From JAEELC01 sp963605425 (GTDB taxonomy: Bacteria > Bacillota_I > Bacilli_A > Acholeplasmatales > Anaeroplasmataceae): a DNA stretch of 64,000 nt. This document shows, one piece after another, positions 1-8,439 of the stretch. Every line of letters begins with the position of its first letter. The stretch's first letter is position 1. The stretch is from positions 30,956 to 94,955 of the forward strand of contig CAVCUQ010000003.1 in the NCBI GenBank assembly GCA_963605425.1, given 5' to 3'. A model generated the notes under the pieces. The model saw nothing but the letters and a program-made list of their open reading frames with translations, searched no databases and had not been told where the DNA came from. The translations under genes and the position numbers were made by a program.

Positions 1-252
1 TTTAGCTTCAGTGATTTCAACACCACAATTTGAACAGATTTTACCTTTTTCAGTAGTTCTCTTAGACTTACCACAAGCACATTGATAGTCTTTAGAAGGT
101 CCGAAAATCTTTTCACAGAATAATCCACCTTCTTCAGGCTTTAATGTACGGTAATTAATTGTTTCATGATTTTTAACTTCACCATAACTCCAACTACGGA
201 TTTCATCTGGAGAAGCTAATCTAATACGCATGTATTGATATTTTTTACTCAT
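1..252 (-). CDS. rpoC: RNA polymerase beta' subunit (5' part only)
   Basis: This is the N-terminal 84 codons of the catalytic beta' subunit; the rest lies beyond the left edge. The translation begins MSKKYQYMRIRLASPDEI, the usual RpoC start, and contains the zinc-binding segment with CACGKSKRTTEKGKICSNCG (Cys pairs CxC and CxxC), which sits in the beta' zinc-binding domain. The ATG at 252 lies 20 bp after the rpoB stop and is preceded by AGGGGTGATT, so it is translated from the rpoBC message. The gene is cut by the window edge, not broken. Confidence 0.97.
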   Translation of the reverse strand, partial: MSKKYQYMRIRLASPDEIRSWSYGEVKNHETINYRTLKPEEGGLFCEKIFGPSKDYQCACGKSKRTTEKGKICSNCGVEITEAK

Positions 253-272
253 TTTCTAATCACCCCTACTAA

Positions 273-3200
273 TTAAAATCTATTTTTCTTTAAGAAATCA
301 TCATTGTCTAAATCAACTAATGACTTTTCAACTTCGTTTTCACCTGTGTTAGAAATTAATTCAACATGAATTCCTAATGCTTTGAATTCACGAGTTAATA
401 CTCTGAATGATTCAGGAATGCTTGGTTCTGGTAATGGATTACCATCAACGATATTTCTGAATAATTTGTTACGACCAACAATGTCATCACTCTTAAGAGT
501 AAGCATTTCTTGTAATAAGTGAGCAGCACCATAACCTTCAAGTGCCCAAACTTCCATTTCACCGAAACGTTGACCACCGTTTTGAGCTTTACCACCCATT
601 GGTTGTTGTGTAACTAATGTATAAGGACCAACTGATCTAGCATGTAACTTATCGTCAACCATGTGGTTTAACTTAATGAAGTACATGATACCAACGTTAA
701 TCTTATTTTCGAATGGTTCACCAGTTCTTCCATCATATAGAGTAATTTTACCATCTGTTGGAACATCTGCTTCAACCATTAGATCTTTTAATTCTTCTTG
801 TGATACACCATCAAATACTGGAGTTGCAATCTTAATTCCTAATTTCTTAGCAGCAAGACCTGCGTGTAATTCCATGATTTGACCGATATTCATACGTGAA
901 GGAACACCTTGTGGGTTAAGCATGATGTCAATTGGTTGACCATCAGCTGAATAAGGCATGTCTTCTACTGGTAATACATTTGAAATAACACCTTTGTTAC
1001 CATGTCTACCAGACATCTTATCACCAACACCGATTTTACGTTTTTGGATAATATAAATTCTAACTGTTTCATTTACACCAGCAGGAAGTTCATCACCATT
1101 TTCCTTCTTGAAGTGTTGAACAGATTGAACAACACCATCACAACCATGAGGAACACGTAATGAAGTGTCTCTAACTTCACGGCTATTCTTTTCAGAGAAG
1201 ATAGCGAATAATAACTTTTCTTCTGGGCTTGGGTCTGTTTGTCCCTTAGGAGTTAACTTACCAACAAGGATATCTCCTTCATGAACTTCAGTTCCTGGGA
1301 TAACAATACCATTTTCATCTAGATACTTAACAGCATCTGGACCTACGTTTGGAATATCTCTTGTGAATTCTTCTTTACCAAGTTTAGTACTTCTGCATTC
1401 AACAGAGTGAACATCCATATGTACAGATGTATAAACATCGTTCTTAACTAATTCTTCGCTCATGATAACAGCGTCTTCATAGTTATAACCTTGCCAAGTC
1501 ATGAATGCTACACGAACATTACGTCCTAGAGCAAGTTCACCATGATCCATTGATTGACCATCAGCTAGAATGTCACCACGTTCAACAACTTCTCCTTCTT
1601 TAACGATAGGACGTTGCCAAATTGTAGTAGCAGCATTTGATCTTAAGAATGAAACAAGCTTATATGTATGCATGTTTCCGCCAGCTTCTTTTACAACAAT
1701 CTTCTTAGCGTCAACATATTCAACAACACCATCAAGTTGACATACAACAGCAGAACCACCATCTTTAGCAGCTCTGTATTCCATACCAGTACCAACAAGT
1801 GGAGCTTCAGGAGCAATTACTGGAACGGCTTGACGTTGCATGTTAGAACCCATTAGGGCACGAGTAGCGTCGTCATGTTCAAGGAATGGGATACAAGCAG
1901 TAGCTGCAGATACAACTTGCTTACTTGATACGTCCATGTATTCTACTTCTTCTTTCTTGAAGATCTTAGTTTCACCATTTAAACGACCGATAACAGTGTC
2001 TGAAGTGATGTAACCATCCTTATCAAGAGGAGTTGAAGCAGATGCAATGATATGACCTTCTTCTTGAATAGCAGTCATATAAATAAACTTATCGCTTGGA
2101 TAATTACCTGTCTCATCTTTAACGATTTCAGGAATATACTTTTTGCCATTTTCATCAACAGCAAACTTTAAATATGGAGTTTGAATAAATCCATACTCAT
2201 CAGCTCTTGCATAGTTAGCAAGAGAAGTAATTAAACCGATAGAACCACCTTCTGGAGTTTCAATAGGGCACATTCTACCATAGTGAGTATCATGTACGTC
2301 ACGAACTTCAGTACCAGCTCTGTCTCTTGAAATACCACCAGTACCTAGGGCAGAAACTCTTCTCTTTTGAGTTAATTCTGCAAGTGGGTTAATTTGATCC
2401 ATGAATTGTGATAATTGAGATGAACCAAAGAATTGATTTAAAGCGCTTGTAAGTGACTTAATATTAATTAAGTTTGCTGGAGTAGCTTCATGAATATCTA
2501 CTGTAGACATTCTATATTGAATGTTCTTTTGTAAATTACCGAAACCAATTCTAAATTGGTTAACTAATAATTCACCGATTAAACGTAATCTACGATTACC
2601 TAAATGATCGATGTCATCAATATAACCTACACCATCATATAAATTGAAGTAGTAGCTTGCTGAAGCAAAAATGTCTGATAAAGTGACGTGTAAAGAATCT
2701 TCAGTAGAATCGTTACCGATAATCTTAACTTCTTTATCTGTTCCTTCAACTTTAACTCTAAGAACTTCAACCATAGTAGGCTTTTGACCCATATCAACAG
2801 TTAATTCGATTTCTTCTCTTAATGCAGCTCTAGCCTTGTCTAATGCAGTATAAACTTCGCCTTCGATTTTAGCACCCTTAGAAGCGATTACACTACCTTC
2901 TTCGAATAAGATTTCACCTGTTTCTTCATCAAAGATGTCTTCTTTAGCGATAACATCTTGAGCAAGATAATGACCTTTAGCACGAGATAATACATCAAGT
3001 TTTAAGTTAAATTTATAACGACCAACTTTTTGTAAATCATATCTCTTAGCGTCAAACCAGTGATCAACGATGAAAGTTCTAGCACCATCAACTGGTACAA
3101 CTTCACCTTGTTTCATCTTAGCATATACTTCAATAACAGCTTCATCAGCATTCTTTGCAGTATCTTTCTTATATGTTTCCTCTAAGAATTCTTTATTTTC

Positions 3201-3836
3201 ATATACCTTTTCGATAGCTTCATTAGAACCAAGACCGAATGCACGTAATAAAGTAGTTACAGGGAATTTCTTAGAACGGTCTAACTTAGCGTAACAAATT
3301 TCCTTAGATCCTTTTTCAAATTCAATCCATCCTCCACGAGTAGGGATAACTTGTCCACTATATCTATCATTACCAGTCTTTTTATCAATTTCATGATTGT
3401 AATAAATACCAGCAGAACGAACGATTTGGGAAATAACTACACGTTCAGCACCATTAATAATAAATGTACCAACTGGTGTCATATATGGCATGTCACCAAA
3501 GTATAATTCTTGTTCAATTTGTTCGCCAGTTTCTAGATTGTTTAGACGAACCTTGCACTTTAATGGTTTAGAATAGTTAGTTTCTCTGTATTTGCATTCG
3601 ATAATATCATATTTAGAATCTTCAAAATGATAATCACCAAAATATAATTCTAGTTTTTGATCGAATGATTTAATTGGAGAAACGTAGTCGAAAACTTCTC
3701 TAAGTCCTTGATTTACAAACCAATCGAAAGATTCAGTTTGAATTGAAATTAGGTTAGGAACTTCAATCTCTGTACGGATTTTAGAATAGTCTCTTCTAAC
3801 TGACTTCTTACCAAAATTTTTAATTTTGTAACTCAT
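273..3836 (-). CDS. rpoB: RNA polymerase beta subunit
   Basis: Beta subunit of RNA polymerase, 1187 residues, close to the usual length for Bacillota. I chose ATG 3836 (MSYKIKNFGKK) rather than the in-frame GTG nine bases upstream, because that GTG lies inside the Shine-Dalgarno AGAGGTGG. The C-terminal part is typical, with GDKMSGRHGNKGVIS and the QQPMGGKAQNGGQRFGEMEV region. The rifampicin pocket reads SQFMDQINPLAELTQKRR and then SALGTGG. The position equal to E. coli His526 is Gln (residue 490, codon 2367-2369), and the residue equal to Asn518 is Ile. Established knowledge links changes at 526 to rifampicin resistance, so low susceptibility is inferred. It is followed directly by rpoC. Confidence 0.98.
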   Translation of the reverse strand: MSYKIKNFGKKSVRRDYSKIRTEIEVPNLISIQTESFDWFVNQGLREVFDYVSPIKSFDQKLELYFGDYHFEDSKYDIIECKYRETNYSKPLKCKVRLNNLETGEQIEQELYFGDMPYMTPVGTFIINGAERVVISQIVRSAGIYYNHEIDKKTGNDRYSGQVIPTRGGWIEFEKGSKEICYAKLDRSKKFPVTTLLRAFGLGSNEAIEKVYENKEFLEETYKKDTAKNADEAVIEVYAKMKQGEVVPVDGARTFIVDHWFDAKRYDLQKVGRYKFNLKLDVLSRAKGHYLAQDVIAKEDIFDEETGEILFEEGSVIASKGAKIEGEVYTALDKARAALREEIELTVDMGQKPTMVEVLRVKVEGTDKEVKIIGNDSTEDSLHVTLSDIFASASYYFNLYDGVGYIDDIDHLGNRRLRLIGELLVNQFRIGFGNLQKNIQYRMSTVDIHEATPANLINIKSLTSALNQFFGSSQLSQFMDQINPLAELTQKRRVSALGTGGISRDRAGTEVRDVHDTHYGRMCPIETPEGGSIGLITSLANYARADEYGFIQTPYLKFAVDENGKKYIPEIVKDETGNYPSDKFIYMTAIQEEGHIIASASTPLDKDGYITSDTVIGRLNGETKIFKKEEVEYMDVSSKQVVSAATACIPFLEHDDATRALMGSNMQRQAVPVIAPEAPLVGTGMEYRAAKDGGSAVVCQLDGVVEYVDAKKIVVKEAGGNMHTYKLVSFLRSNAATTIWQRPIVKEGEVVERGDILADGQSMDHGELALGRNVRVAFMTWQGYNYEDAVIMSEELVKNDVYTSVHMDVHSVECRSTKLGKEEFTRDIPNVGPDAVKYLDENGIVIPGTEVHEGDILVGKLTPKGQTDPSPEEKLLFAIFSEKNSREVRDTSLRVPHGCDGVVQSVQHFKKENGDELPAGVNETVRIYIIQKRKIGVGDKMSGRHGNKGVISNVLPVEDMPYSADGQPIDIMLNPQGVPSRMNIGQIMELHAGLAAKKLGIKIATPVFDGVSQEELKDLMVEADVPTDGKITLYDGRTGEPFENKINVGIMYFIKLNHMVDDKLHARSVGPYTLVTQQPMGGKAQNGGQRFGEMEVWALEGYGAAHLLQEMLTLKSDDIVGRNKLFRNIVDGNPLPEPSIPESFRVLTREFKALGIHVELISNTGENEVEKSLVDLDNDDFLKKNRF

Positions 3837-3900
3837 TACAGCCACCTCTCACATGTTTCTTTTCTTTGTATTAAAATATGTACAAAACGCTATTATTAGC

Positions 3901-3937
3901 ATTTTATAATTTTAGTATATAAGTGTCAAATTGTCAA
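3901..3937 (-). promoter_or_regulatory. Two overlapping sigma-A-type promoters for rpoBC
   Basis: Reading the minus strand, TTGACA (3932-3937), a 17-bp spacer and TAAAAT (3909-3914) form one promoter. A second TTGACA (3924-3929) with another 17-bp spacer and TAAAAT (3901-3906) forms a second, shifted by 8 bp. Both are near consensus. They start right after the stop codon of the methyltransferase gene and give an rpoB leader of roughly 60 nt. Start sites are inferred from the boxes only. Confidence 0.75.
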
Positions 3938-3941
3938 TAGA

Positions 3942-4547
3942 CTAACGGACACTTTTTATAATATAGTATCCAGACTCTTTTCCAACAATTTCCGCATTAC
4001 CGAACAATTCTTCTAAATGTTTCTTTGTTGAAGGAGCACCTTGTTTCTTTTGAATAACAACCCATAATTCTCCGCCTATAGCTAAATGTTCATAAGCGCC
4101 ATCATAAATTGAAAAAACAACGCTCTTACCAGCTCTTATAGGTGGATTTGTAACTATTTGTGAAAATTTTTGATTTGCATCAACATTTGAATAGATATCA
4201 CTTTTAAAAATTTTAACGTTTTGTACATCGTTTAATTTAAGATTTTCATTTGCAAGATTTACTGCACGTTCGTTGATGTCTACACCAATAACTTCTTTGT
4301 TATAAAGTTTATTAATAATGATTGAAATAGGACCATATCCACAACCTACATCTAGTATAGGTAAATCTATATCGTTTGGTACAAAGTAATTTAAAAGAGT
4401 AAATGTACCAAAATCCAAATAGTTTTTGCAAAATACACCATTATCAGTCTTGAATGTAAATTTATGGTTCTTGAAATAATATGTGTATGCTTTAGGATCG
4501 CTCTTTAGTCCATCTTCATTTTCTGAATAATAATGATAATTTGCCAT
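3942..4547 (-). CDS. Class I SAM-dependent methyltransferase, RsmC-like
   Basis: A 201-residue methyltransferase of the RsmC/YbxB family. It probably methylates a guanine in 16S rRNA, judging by family and by position between rplL and rpoB, where many Bacillota carry ybxB. The SAM-binding loop is LDVGCGYGPISI, and the catalytic motif IVTNPPIRAGK matches the N-P-P-[F/I] signature of exocyclic-amino methyltransferases. I start it at ATG 4547 (MANYHYYSEN), the family's usual N-terminus, rather than an in-frame GTG at 4565. No strong Shine-Dalgarno is visible. It follows the rplJL terminator closely, so its mRNA may come from read-through. The exact target base is unproven. Confidence 0.85.
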   Translation of the reverse strand: MANYHYYSENEDGLKSDPKAYTYYFKNHKFTFKTDNGVFCKNYLDFGTFTLLNYFVPNDIDLPILDVGCGYGPISIIINKLYNKEVIGVDINERAVNLANENLKLNDVQNVKIFKSDIYSNVDANQKFSQIVTNPPIRAGKSVVFSIYDGAYEHLAIGGELWVVIQKKQGAPSTKKHLEELFGNAEIVGKESGYYIIKSVR

Positions 4548-4562
4548 AATTTCTAATAAAAA

Positions 4563-4592
4563 CACTAAAAACCTGAGTATTTGCTCAGGTTT
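4563..4592 (-). terminator. Intrinsic terminator after rplJL
   Basis: The minus-strand RNA forms the stem AAACCTGAG/CTCAGGTTT (4584-4592 with 4569-4577) around a short loop, followed by UUAGUGUUUUUAUU. It lies 20 bp after the rplL stop and just before the methyltransferase start, so it may only attenuate. Confidence 0.75.
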
Positions 4593-4611
4593 TATAGCGG
4601 ACTTTTATTTA

Positions 4612-4980
4612 TTACTTAACTTCAACAGTAGCTCCAGCTTCTTCTAACTTAGCCTTTAAATCATCAGCTTCAGCCTTAGAAACCTTTTCCTTAACGTTAG
4701 CAGGAGTAGCAGCTAATAACTTGTTAGCTTCCATTAAACCAAGACCTGTTACGTCCTTAATTACTTTGATAACCTTAATCTTTTGAGCTCCAACTTCTTT
4801 TAATACAACTGTGAATTCAGTTTGTTCAGCAGCTTGAGCAGCACCTTGAGCAGGAGCAGCAGCAACTGCAGTTGGGTCGATACCGAATTCTTCCTTCATT
4901 GCGTCAACTAATTCCTTAATTTCAAGGATTGACATTTCCTTTAATGATTCAATAAATGTTACTTTATCTAACTTTGCCAT
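4612..4980 (-). CDS. rplL: 50S ribosomal protein L7/L12
   Basis: Stalk protein L7/L12, 122 residues. It forms dimers that bind L10 and recruit translation factors. The order is the usual one: an N-terminal dimerisation helix pair (residues 1-32, ILEIKELVDAMKEEFG), an Ala/Gln-rich hinge (about 36-52, AAAPAQGAAQAA), then the C-terminal domain with KIKVIKVIKDVTGLGLMEAN. A GGAGGAAAAATATC Shine-Dalgarno precedes the ATG. It follows rplJ with a 58-bp gap and is the last gene before a terminator. Confidence 0.97.
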   Translation of the reverse strand: MAKLDKVTFIESLKEMSILEIKELVDAMKEEFGIDPTAVAAAPAQGAAQAAEQTEFTVVLKEVGAQKIKVIKVIKDVTGLGLMEANKLLAATPANVKEKVSKAEADDLKAKLEEAGATVEVK

Positions 4981-5038
4981 GATATTTTTCCTCCAATAAT
5001 ATTTTTTAGATAATTTATAGTTTTTTTAATTTATTTAA

Positions 5039-5533
5039 TTACTCAGCGTCTTTTTCAACAAGCATATTTAAACCGATTGCTAATTGAGATAGAGTACCAA
5101 GCATACCAGCAGCTACTTGAGTTAATAATGTTTCTCTTGATGGCAATGCAGCGATAGCGCTAATTTCAGCTTCTGTGCATTCTTTACCGTCAACAACACC
5201 AGCACCTAAAATAACTTGCTTGTTGTCTTTTCCGAATGTTGCTAATTCTCTAGCAGCAGCTACTTCATCTTCATAAGAGAAAGCGATAGCTTTTGGTCCC
5301 TTTAAAGATTCAGCGAAAGTATTGTAACCTTGCTTACTAGCAGCACGACGAGAAATATTGTTCTTTAAAACGATAATTTCGCAACCATTCTTTAAAAGAT
5401 TACGACGTAATTGCATAAATGCTTCAACAGATAAACCTTGGTAATCGAATGCAACAACACTCTTAGCCTTAGCAATCTTTTCAGCAACAGCATTTACTTC
5501 TTGTTCTTTTTGAAGTATTACTTCTTTTGCCAT
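5039..5533 (-). CDS. rplJ: 50S ribosomal protein L10
   Basis: Stalk base protein L10, 164 residues; it anchors L7/L12 to 23S rRNA and represses its own mRNA through the leader upstream. The start is ATG 5533 (MAKEVILQKEQ), which has GGAGG seven bases upstream. An upstream in-frame codon at 5560 would lie before that ribosome-binding site. The L10 core is seen in VVAFDYQGLSVEAFMQLRR, and the C-terminal helix that carries L7/L12 (LLTQVAAGMLGTLSQLAIGL) is present. Confidence 0.97.
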   Translation of the reverse strand: MAKEVILQKEQEVNAVAEKIAKAKSVVAFDYQGLSVEAFMQLRRNLLKNGCEIIVLKNNISRRAASKQGYNTFAESLKGPKAIAFSYEDEVAAARELATFGKDNKQVILGAGVVDGKECTEAEISAIAALPSRETLLTQVAAGMLGTLSQLAIGLNMLVEKDAE

Positions 5534-5560
5534 AGTATTTCCTCCGTTAAAATTTTTCAA

Positions 5561-5685
5561 AAATAAAAGTCTTTTCTACAAAAAGACGTAGAAAAGACTT
5601 AACATTTCGTTTTTAGCTTTTATACGCCTCGGTAGAAATTAAGTGCATTTTCTGCACGCCTACTTTCTTAGGCTATATTATTCAT
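5561..5685 (-). promoter_or_regulatory. L10 leader (autoregulatory mRNA element) with attenuator
   Basis: Between rplA and rplJ the minus-strand RNA carries the conserved parts of the ribosomal L10 leader: GCCUAAGAAAGUAGGCG, then CUACCGAGGCGUAU (about 5621-5680). Established knowledge: L10(L12)4 binds this fold and represses rplJL. Downstream, a 13-bp stem (5567-5579 with 5588-5600, arm AAGTCTTTTCTAC) ends in a U-rich tract and looks like an intrinsic terminator, so control is probably by attenuation. Confidence 0.9.
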
Positions 5686-5716
5686 TAATGAATAATCAAG
5701 TTAAAATTCTCAAAAA

Positions 5717-6406
5717 TTAGTTTTGAGATGATGGGTCTACCTTAACACCAGGTCCCATTGTTGATGAAACACTGATACCGTTAACGTATTCACCCTTAAC
5801 AGTAGATGGACGGCTCTTTACTAGAACTGAGTAGATAGCTTTGAAGTTTTCAGCTAACTTTTCAGCACCGAATGAAACCTTACCGAATGGAACTTGAATG
5901 TTACCTGACTTATCGCAACGGTATTCAACTTTACCATTCTTAATATCTTTAACTGCACCAGCAACGTCCATTGTTACAGTACCAGTCTTAGGGTTTGGCA
6001 TTAATCCCTTAGGTCCTAAAACACGACCTAGACGACCAAGTTGACCCATCATATCTGGAGTAGCAACGATTACATCAAAATCAAACCAACCTTGAGCGAT
6101 TTTGTTGATGTATTCAGCTTCACCAGCATATTCAGCACCAGCATTTAAAGCTTCTTGAATCTTAGCACCACGAGTGATAACTAAAACTTTTCTAGTCTTA
6201 CCTGTACCATTTGGAAGAACGATAGCACCACGTAGGTTTTGTTCTGCCTTAGTTGGGTCTAGGTTTAGACGGAATGAAGCTTCAACTGTAGCATCAAACT
6301 TAGCTGTAGATGTTTTGCAAGCTAAATCACAAGCATCAACGATGCTATATAATTTCTTACGATCTACAAGCTTAGCAGCTTCGATATATTTTTTTCCTTT
6401 CTTCAT
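5717..6406 (-). CDS. rplA: 50S ribosomal protein L1
   Basis: L1, 229 residues, the L1-stalk protein that helps E-site tRNA release. The signature TRGAKIQEALNAGAEYAGEAE is in the first half, and the typical LGRVLGPKGLMPNPKTGTV and GKVEYRCDKSGNI follow. A TAGGAGGAAATAAT Shine-Dalgarno precedes the ATG. It is the second gene of the rplKA unit. A candidate L1-binding hairpin lies directly upstream. Confidence 0.98.
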   Translation of the reverse strand: MKKGKKYIEAAKLVDRKKLYSIVDACDLACKTSTAKFDATVEASFRLNLDPTKAEQNLRGAIVLPNGTGKTRKVLVITRGAKIQEALNAGAEYAGEAEYINKIAQGWFDFDVIVATPDMMGQLGRLGRVLGPKGLMPNPKTGTVTMDVAGAVKDIKNGKVEYRCDKSGNIQVPFGKVSFGAEKLAENFKAIYSVLVKSRPSTVKGEYVNGISVSSTMGPGVKVDPSSQN

Positions 6407-6424
6407 ATTATTTCCTCCTAAAAA

Positions 6425-6452
6425 TGTGGTTTAAACGGGAGATCCTCCCACA
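6425..6452 (-). promoter_or_regulatory. Candidate L1 autoregulatory binding site
   Basis: In the rplK-rplA gap the minus-strand RNA folds as an outer TGTGG/CCACA stem and an inner GAG/CTC stem with a one-sided CCGUUUAAA internal loop. This resembles the L1 site on 23S rRNA and known L1 leaders. It ends about 10 nt before the rplA Shine-Dalgarno. Function is inferred from shape and position. Confidence 0.6.
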
Positions 6453-6496
6453 AGTTTTTAGTTCTTATTCTTATCTATAAAAGTAGAACCAAGAAC

Positions 6497-6922
6497 TTAA
6501 TCCTTAATTTCGATACCCATGTTGCGAGCACTACCAGCAATGATATTCATCGCAGCATCAACATCGTTTGCATTTAAGTCTGGCATCTTCATTTCAGCAA
6601 TTTCTTTTAATTGTGCCTTAGAGATAGTACCAACCTTTGTAGTCTTTGCATTTGAAGAACCCTTTTCTACCTTTGCAGCCTTCTTAAGTAAATCAGAAGC
6701 TGGTGGAGTCTTTACAACGAATGTAAATGAACGGTCATCATAAACAGAGATTACTACTGGTAACACATAACCCATTTTATCCTTAGTTCTGTCATTGAAT
6801 TGTTGGCAGAATCCTGGAATATTAACACCTGCTTGACCTAGAGCTGGTCCTACTGGTGGAGCTGGATTAGCTTTACCGGCTTGAATTTGAAGTTTAACTA
6901 ACTTAACAACTTTCTTAGCCAT
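6497..6922 (-). CDS. rplK: 50S ribosomal protein L11
   Basis: L11, 141 residues, part of the GTPase-associated centre. The N-terminal LQIQAGKANPAPPVGPALGQ and the C-terminal rRNA-binding GTISKAQLKEIAEMKMPDLN are both standard. Length is normal. A GGAGG ribosome-binding site precedes the ATG. It is the first gene of rplKA and has its own near-perfect promoter about 85 bp upstream. Confidence 0.98.
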   Translation of the reverse strand: MAKKVVKLVKLQIQAGKANPAPPVGPALGQAGVNIPGFCQQFNDRTKDKMGYVLPVVISVYDDRSFTFVVKTPPASDLLKKAAKVEKGSSNAKTTKVGTISKAQLKEIAEMKMPDLNANDVDAAMNIIAGSARNMGIEIKD

Positions 6923-7002
6923 AAGATTTCCTCCTTACCTTTGTGGTATATAGCGGACTTTAGATCCTTCCACTATCACGTATTGCATACACGTGCTTAT
7001 AC

Positions 7003-7031
7003 ATTATATATATTCTTAAACATGTTGTCAA
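7003..7031 (-). promoter_or_regulatory. Consensus sigma-A promoter for rplKA
   Basis: The minus strand reads TTGACA (7026-7031), exactly 17 bp, then TATAAT (7003-7008): both hexamers match the housekeeping consensus perfectly. It gives a leader of about 75 nt before rplK, matching high expression of ribosomal protein genes. Confidence 0.9.
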
Positions 7032-7063
7032 CACAAATTTATTATTTTTTGTAAAATTTATTT

Positions 7064-7099
7064 AAAAAAAGACTAACCAGCAATAAAGGCCAATTAGTC
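7064..7099 (-). terminator. Intrinsic terminator after small membrane-protein gene
   Basis: Stem GACTAATTGGC (7089-7099) with GCTGGTTAGTC (7071-7081), including three G-U pairs, then seven U. The stem overlaps the stop codon of the small gene at 7094 and separates it from the rplK promoter. Confidence 0.75.
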
Positions 7100-7324
7100 A
7101 GCGTCATTTTTAAAGAAATAGATGAAAAATGTAATTAAAGAAACCAAAATCAAAAAAGATAAAGAAAGGCTTAATATAACATTGCCATTATCGAATTTAG
7201 TGACAATACCATAAAATTTAGATATCTTATCTTTTTCAATAAATAAAGAATTGATATATACGCATATATCATCAGTTAAGCATAATATAAATATAATAAG
7301 AATAAATCTTTTTAATTTAGTCAT
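7094..7324 (-). CDS. Small two-helix membrane protein, unknown function
   Basis: A 76-residue protein I do not recognise. It has a hydrophobic N-terminal segment (FILIIFILCLTDDICVYI) and a second one (VILSLSLSFLILVSLITFFIYFF) with a charged middle (IEKDKISKFYG), so it should be a small membrane protein. AAAGGATGTGAT lies upstream of the ATG at a slightly long spacing. It sits between the nusG terminator and its own terminator, which argues for a real transcribed gene. No function can be assigned. Confidence 0.55.
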   Translation of the reverse strand: MTKLKRFILIIFILCLTDDICVYINSLFIEKDKISKFYGIVTKFDNGNVILSLSLSFLILVSLITFFIYFFKNDAD

Positions 7325-7364
7325 CTTAAATCACATCCTTTATAAATATTATACATTTAAGGCA

Positions 7365-7389
7365 TAAAAAAAGGCAACAAAATGTTGCC
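7365..7389 (-). terminator. Intrinsic terminator after nusG
   Basis: Stem GGCAAC (7384-7389) with GTTGCC (7373-7378), loop AUUUU, then UUUUUUU. It lies 7 bp after the nusG stop and closes the secE-nusG unit. Confidence 0.85.
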
Positions 7390-7395
7390 ATATAA

Positions 7396-7983
7396 TTATA
7401 TTTTCTTAACGTCAGTTACAACTAAATCATTTGGAGTAAGTCTACCAAACATAGGAAGTAAAACAGTTACAACTTCTTTAGCTTCGTTAACCTTAGAAAT
7501 TTCACCAATTTGACCTGCAAATGGTCCGGTAACAACTTCAACCTTATCTCCAACCTTGAATTCGAATTCTTTCTTTTCTTTTTTACCAATACTAATTAAG
7601 ATTTGATCCATTTCGCTTTGTCTTACTGGATTTGGTTTAGTACCTTTACCGCTAGAACCTAAGAAACCTGTAACACCTGGTGTATTACGAATCATGAACC
7701 AAGCTTCATCATCAACAACATATTTTTTAACCTTAGTTGCTGGATCAATTTGTTCTTCAACTTCAATTTCAACAAATAGGTATGAAGGATAAATTTTTCT
7801 GCTCTTTTCAACTTTAGTAACTATACCTTTTTTATTTGTCTTAGTTTCTTCATACTTTACTTCAGGAGCTATAATTTGAAATATTGTATTTTCAAATCCT
7901 CTTGATTTAACTTGCTTTTCAAGGTCATCCTTAACAGAATTTTCTTGACCTGAATAAGTTTGAACGATATACCATTTTTTCAT
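7396..7983 (-). CDS. nusG: Transcription termination/antitermination factor NusG
   Basis: NusG, 195 residues; it binds elongating RNA polymerase and links it to Rho or ribosomes. The N-terminal NGN domain starts MKKWYIVQTYSGQENSVK, and the C-terminal KOW motif reads FKVGDKVEVVTGPFAGQIG. The linker TKVEKSRKIYPSYLFVEIEV is the expected RNAP-contact strand. It is 13 bp downstream of secE, the normal partner, and is followed by a strong terminator. Confidence 0.97.
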   Translation of the reverse strand: MKKWYIVQTYSGQENSVKDDLEKQVKSRGFENTIFQIIAPEVKYEETKTNKKGIVTKVEKSRKIYPSYLFVEIEVEEQIDPATKVKKYVVDDEAWFMIRNTPGVTGFLGSSGKGTKPNPVRQSEMDQILISIGKKEKKEFEFKVGDKVEVVTGPFAGQIGEISKVNEAKEVVTVLLPMFGRLTPNDLVVTDVKKI

Positions 7984-7996
7984 AATAATTTATCTC

Positions 7997-8425
7997 CTAT
8001 CTTGTTGTAAAATTAAATAATCTAGATAATGTTTCACCGATTATTATATCAAACACGAAATATACTAAAGTTAAGACAATTAAGAATAAGAATGTCTTAG
8101 CCGCATTACCTAAGAACAAACTCCACTTAGGCCAAGTAACCTTTTTAACTTCAGGGAAAGCTTGTCTAATAAATGGGAATAATGCATAAACTAAACTTAA
8201 AGCACCAATTACTACAATAATAATTGCAAAAGCTGTTGGATAAGTACCAAGTAGAGGAACTGTATCTTTGAATTGAATAACACTATTTAAAATAAGTGCA
8301 CCAATTTCGATTAAGAATAATGAGATAAATATGTAAACATAAGTTTCCCATTTATAATCTTTACTTAAAACTTCAAGAATTCTTGATTTTCTATCAAGTA
8401 CATCTTGTTTCTTTTTAACTGCCAT
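7997..8425 (-). CDS. secE: Preprotein translocase subunit SecE, long form
   Basis: SecE clamps the two halves of SecY in the translocon. The conserved amphipathic motif FPEVKKVTWPKWSLFLGNAAKT, followed by a final membrane helix, is clear in the C-terminal third. The protein is 142 residues and has two extra membrane segments before it (YVYIFISLFLIEIGALILNS and AFAIIIVVIGALSLVYALF). That is the three-helix layout of proteobacterial SecE, whereas most Bacillota have a one-helix form of about 60 residues. The secE-nusG pairing confirms the identity. Confidence 0.93.
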   Translation of the reverse strand: MAVKKKQDVLDRKSRILEVLSKDYKWETYVYIFISLFLIEIGALILNSVIQFKDTVPLLGTYPTAFAIIIVVIGALSLVYALFPFIRQAFPEVKKVTWPKWSLFLGNAAKTFLFLIVLTLVYFVFDIIIGETLSRLFNFTTR

Positions 8426-8439
8426 AAAAATTCCTCCTA

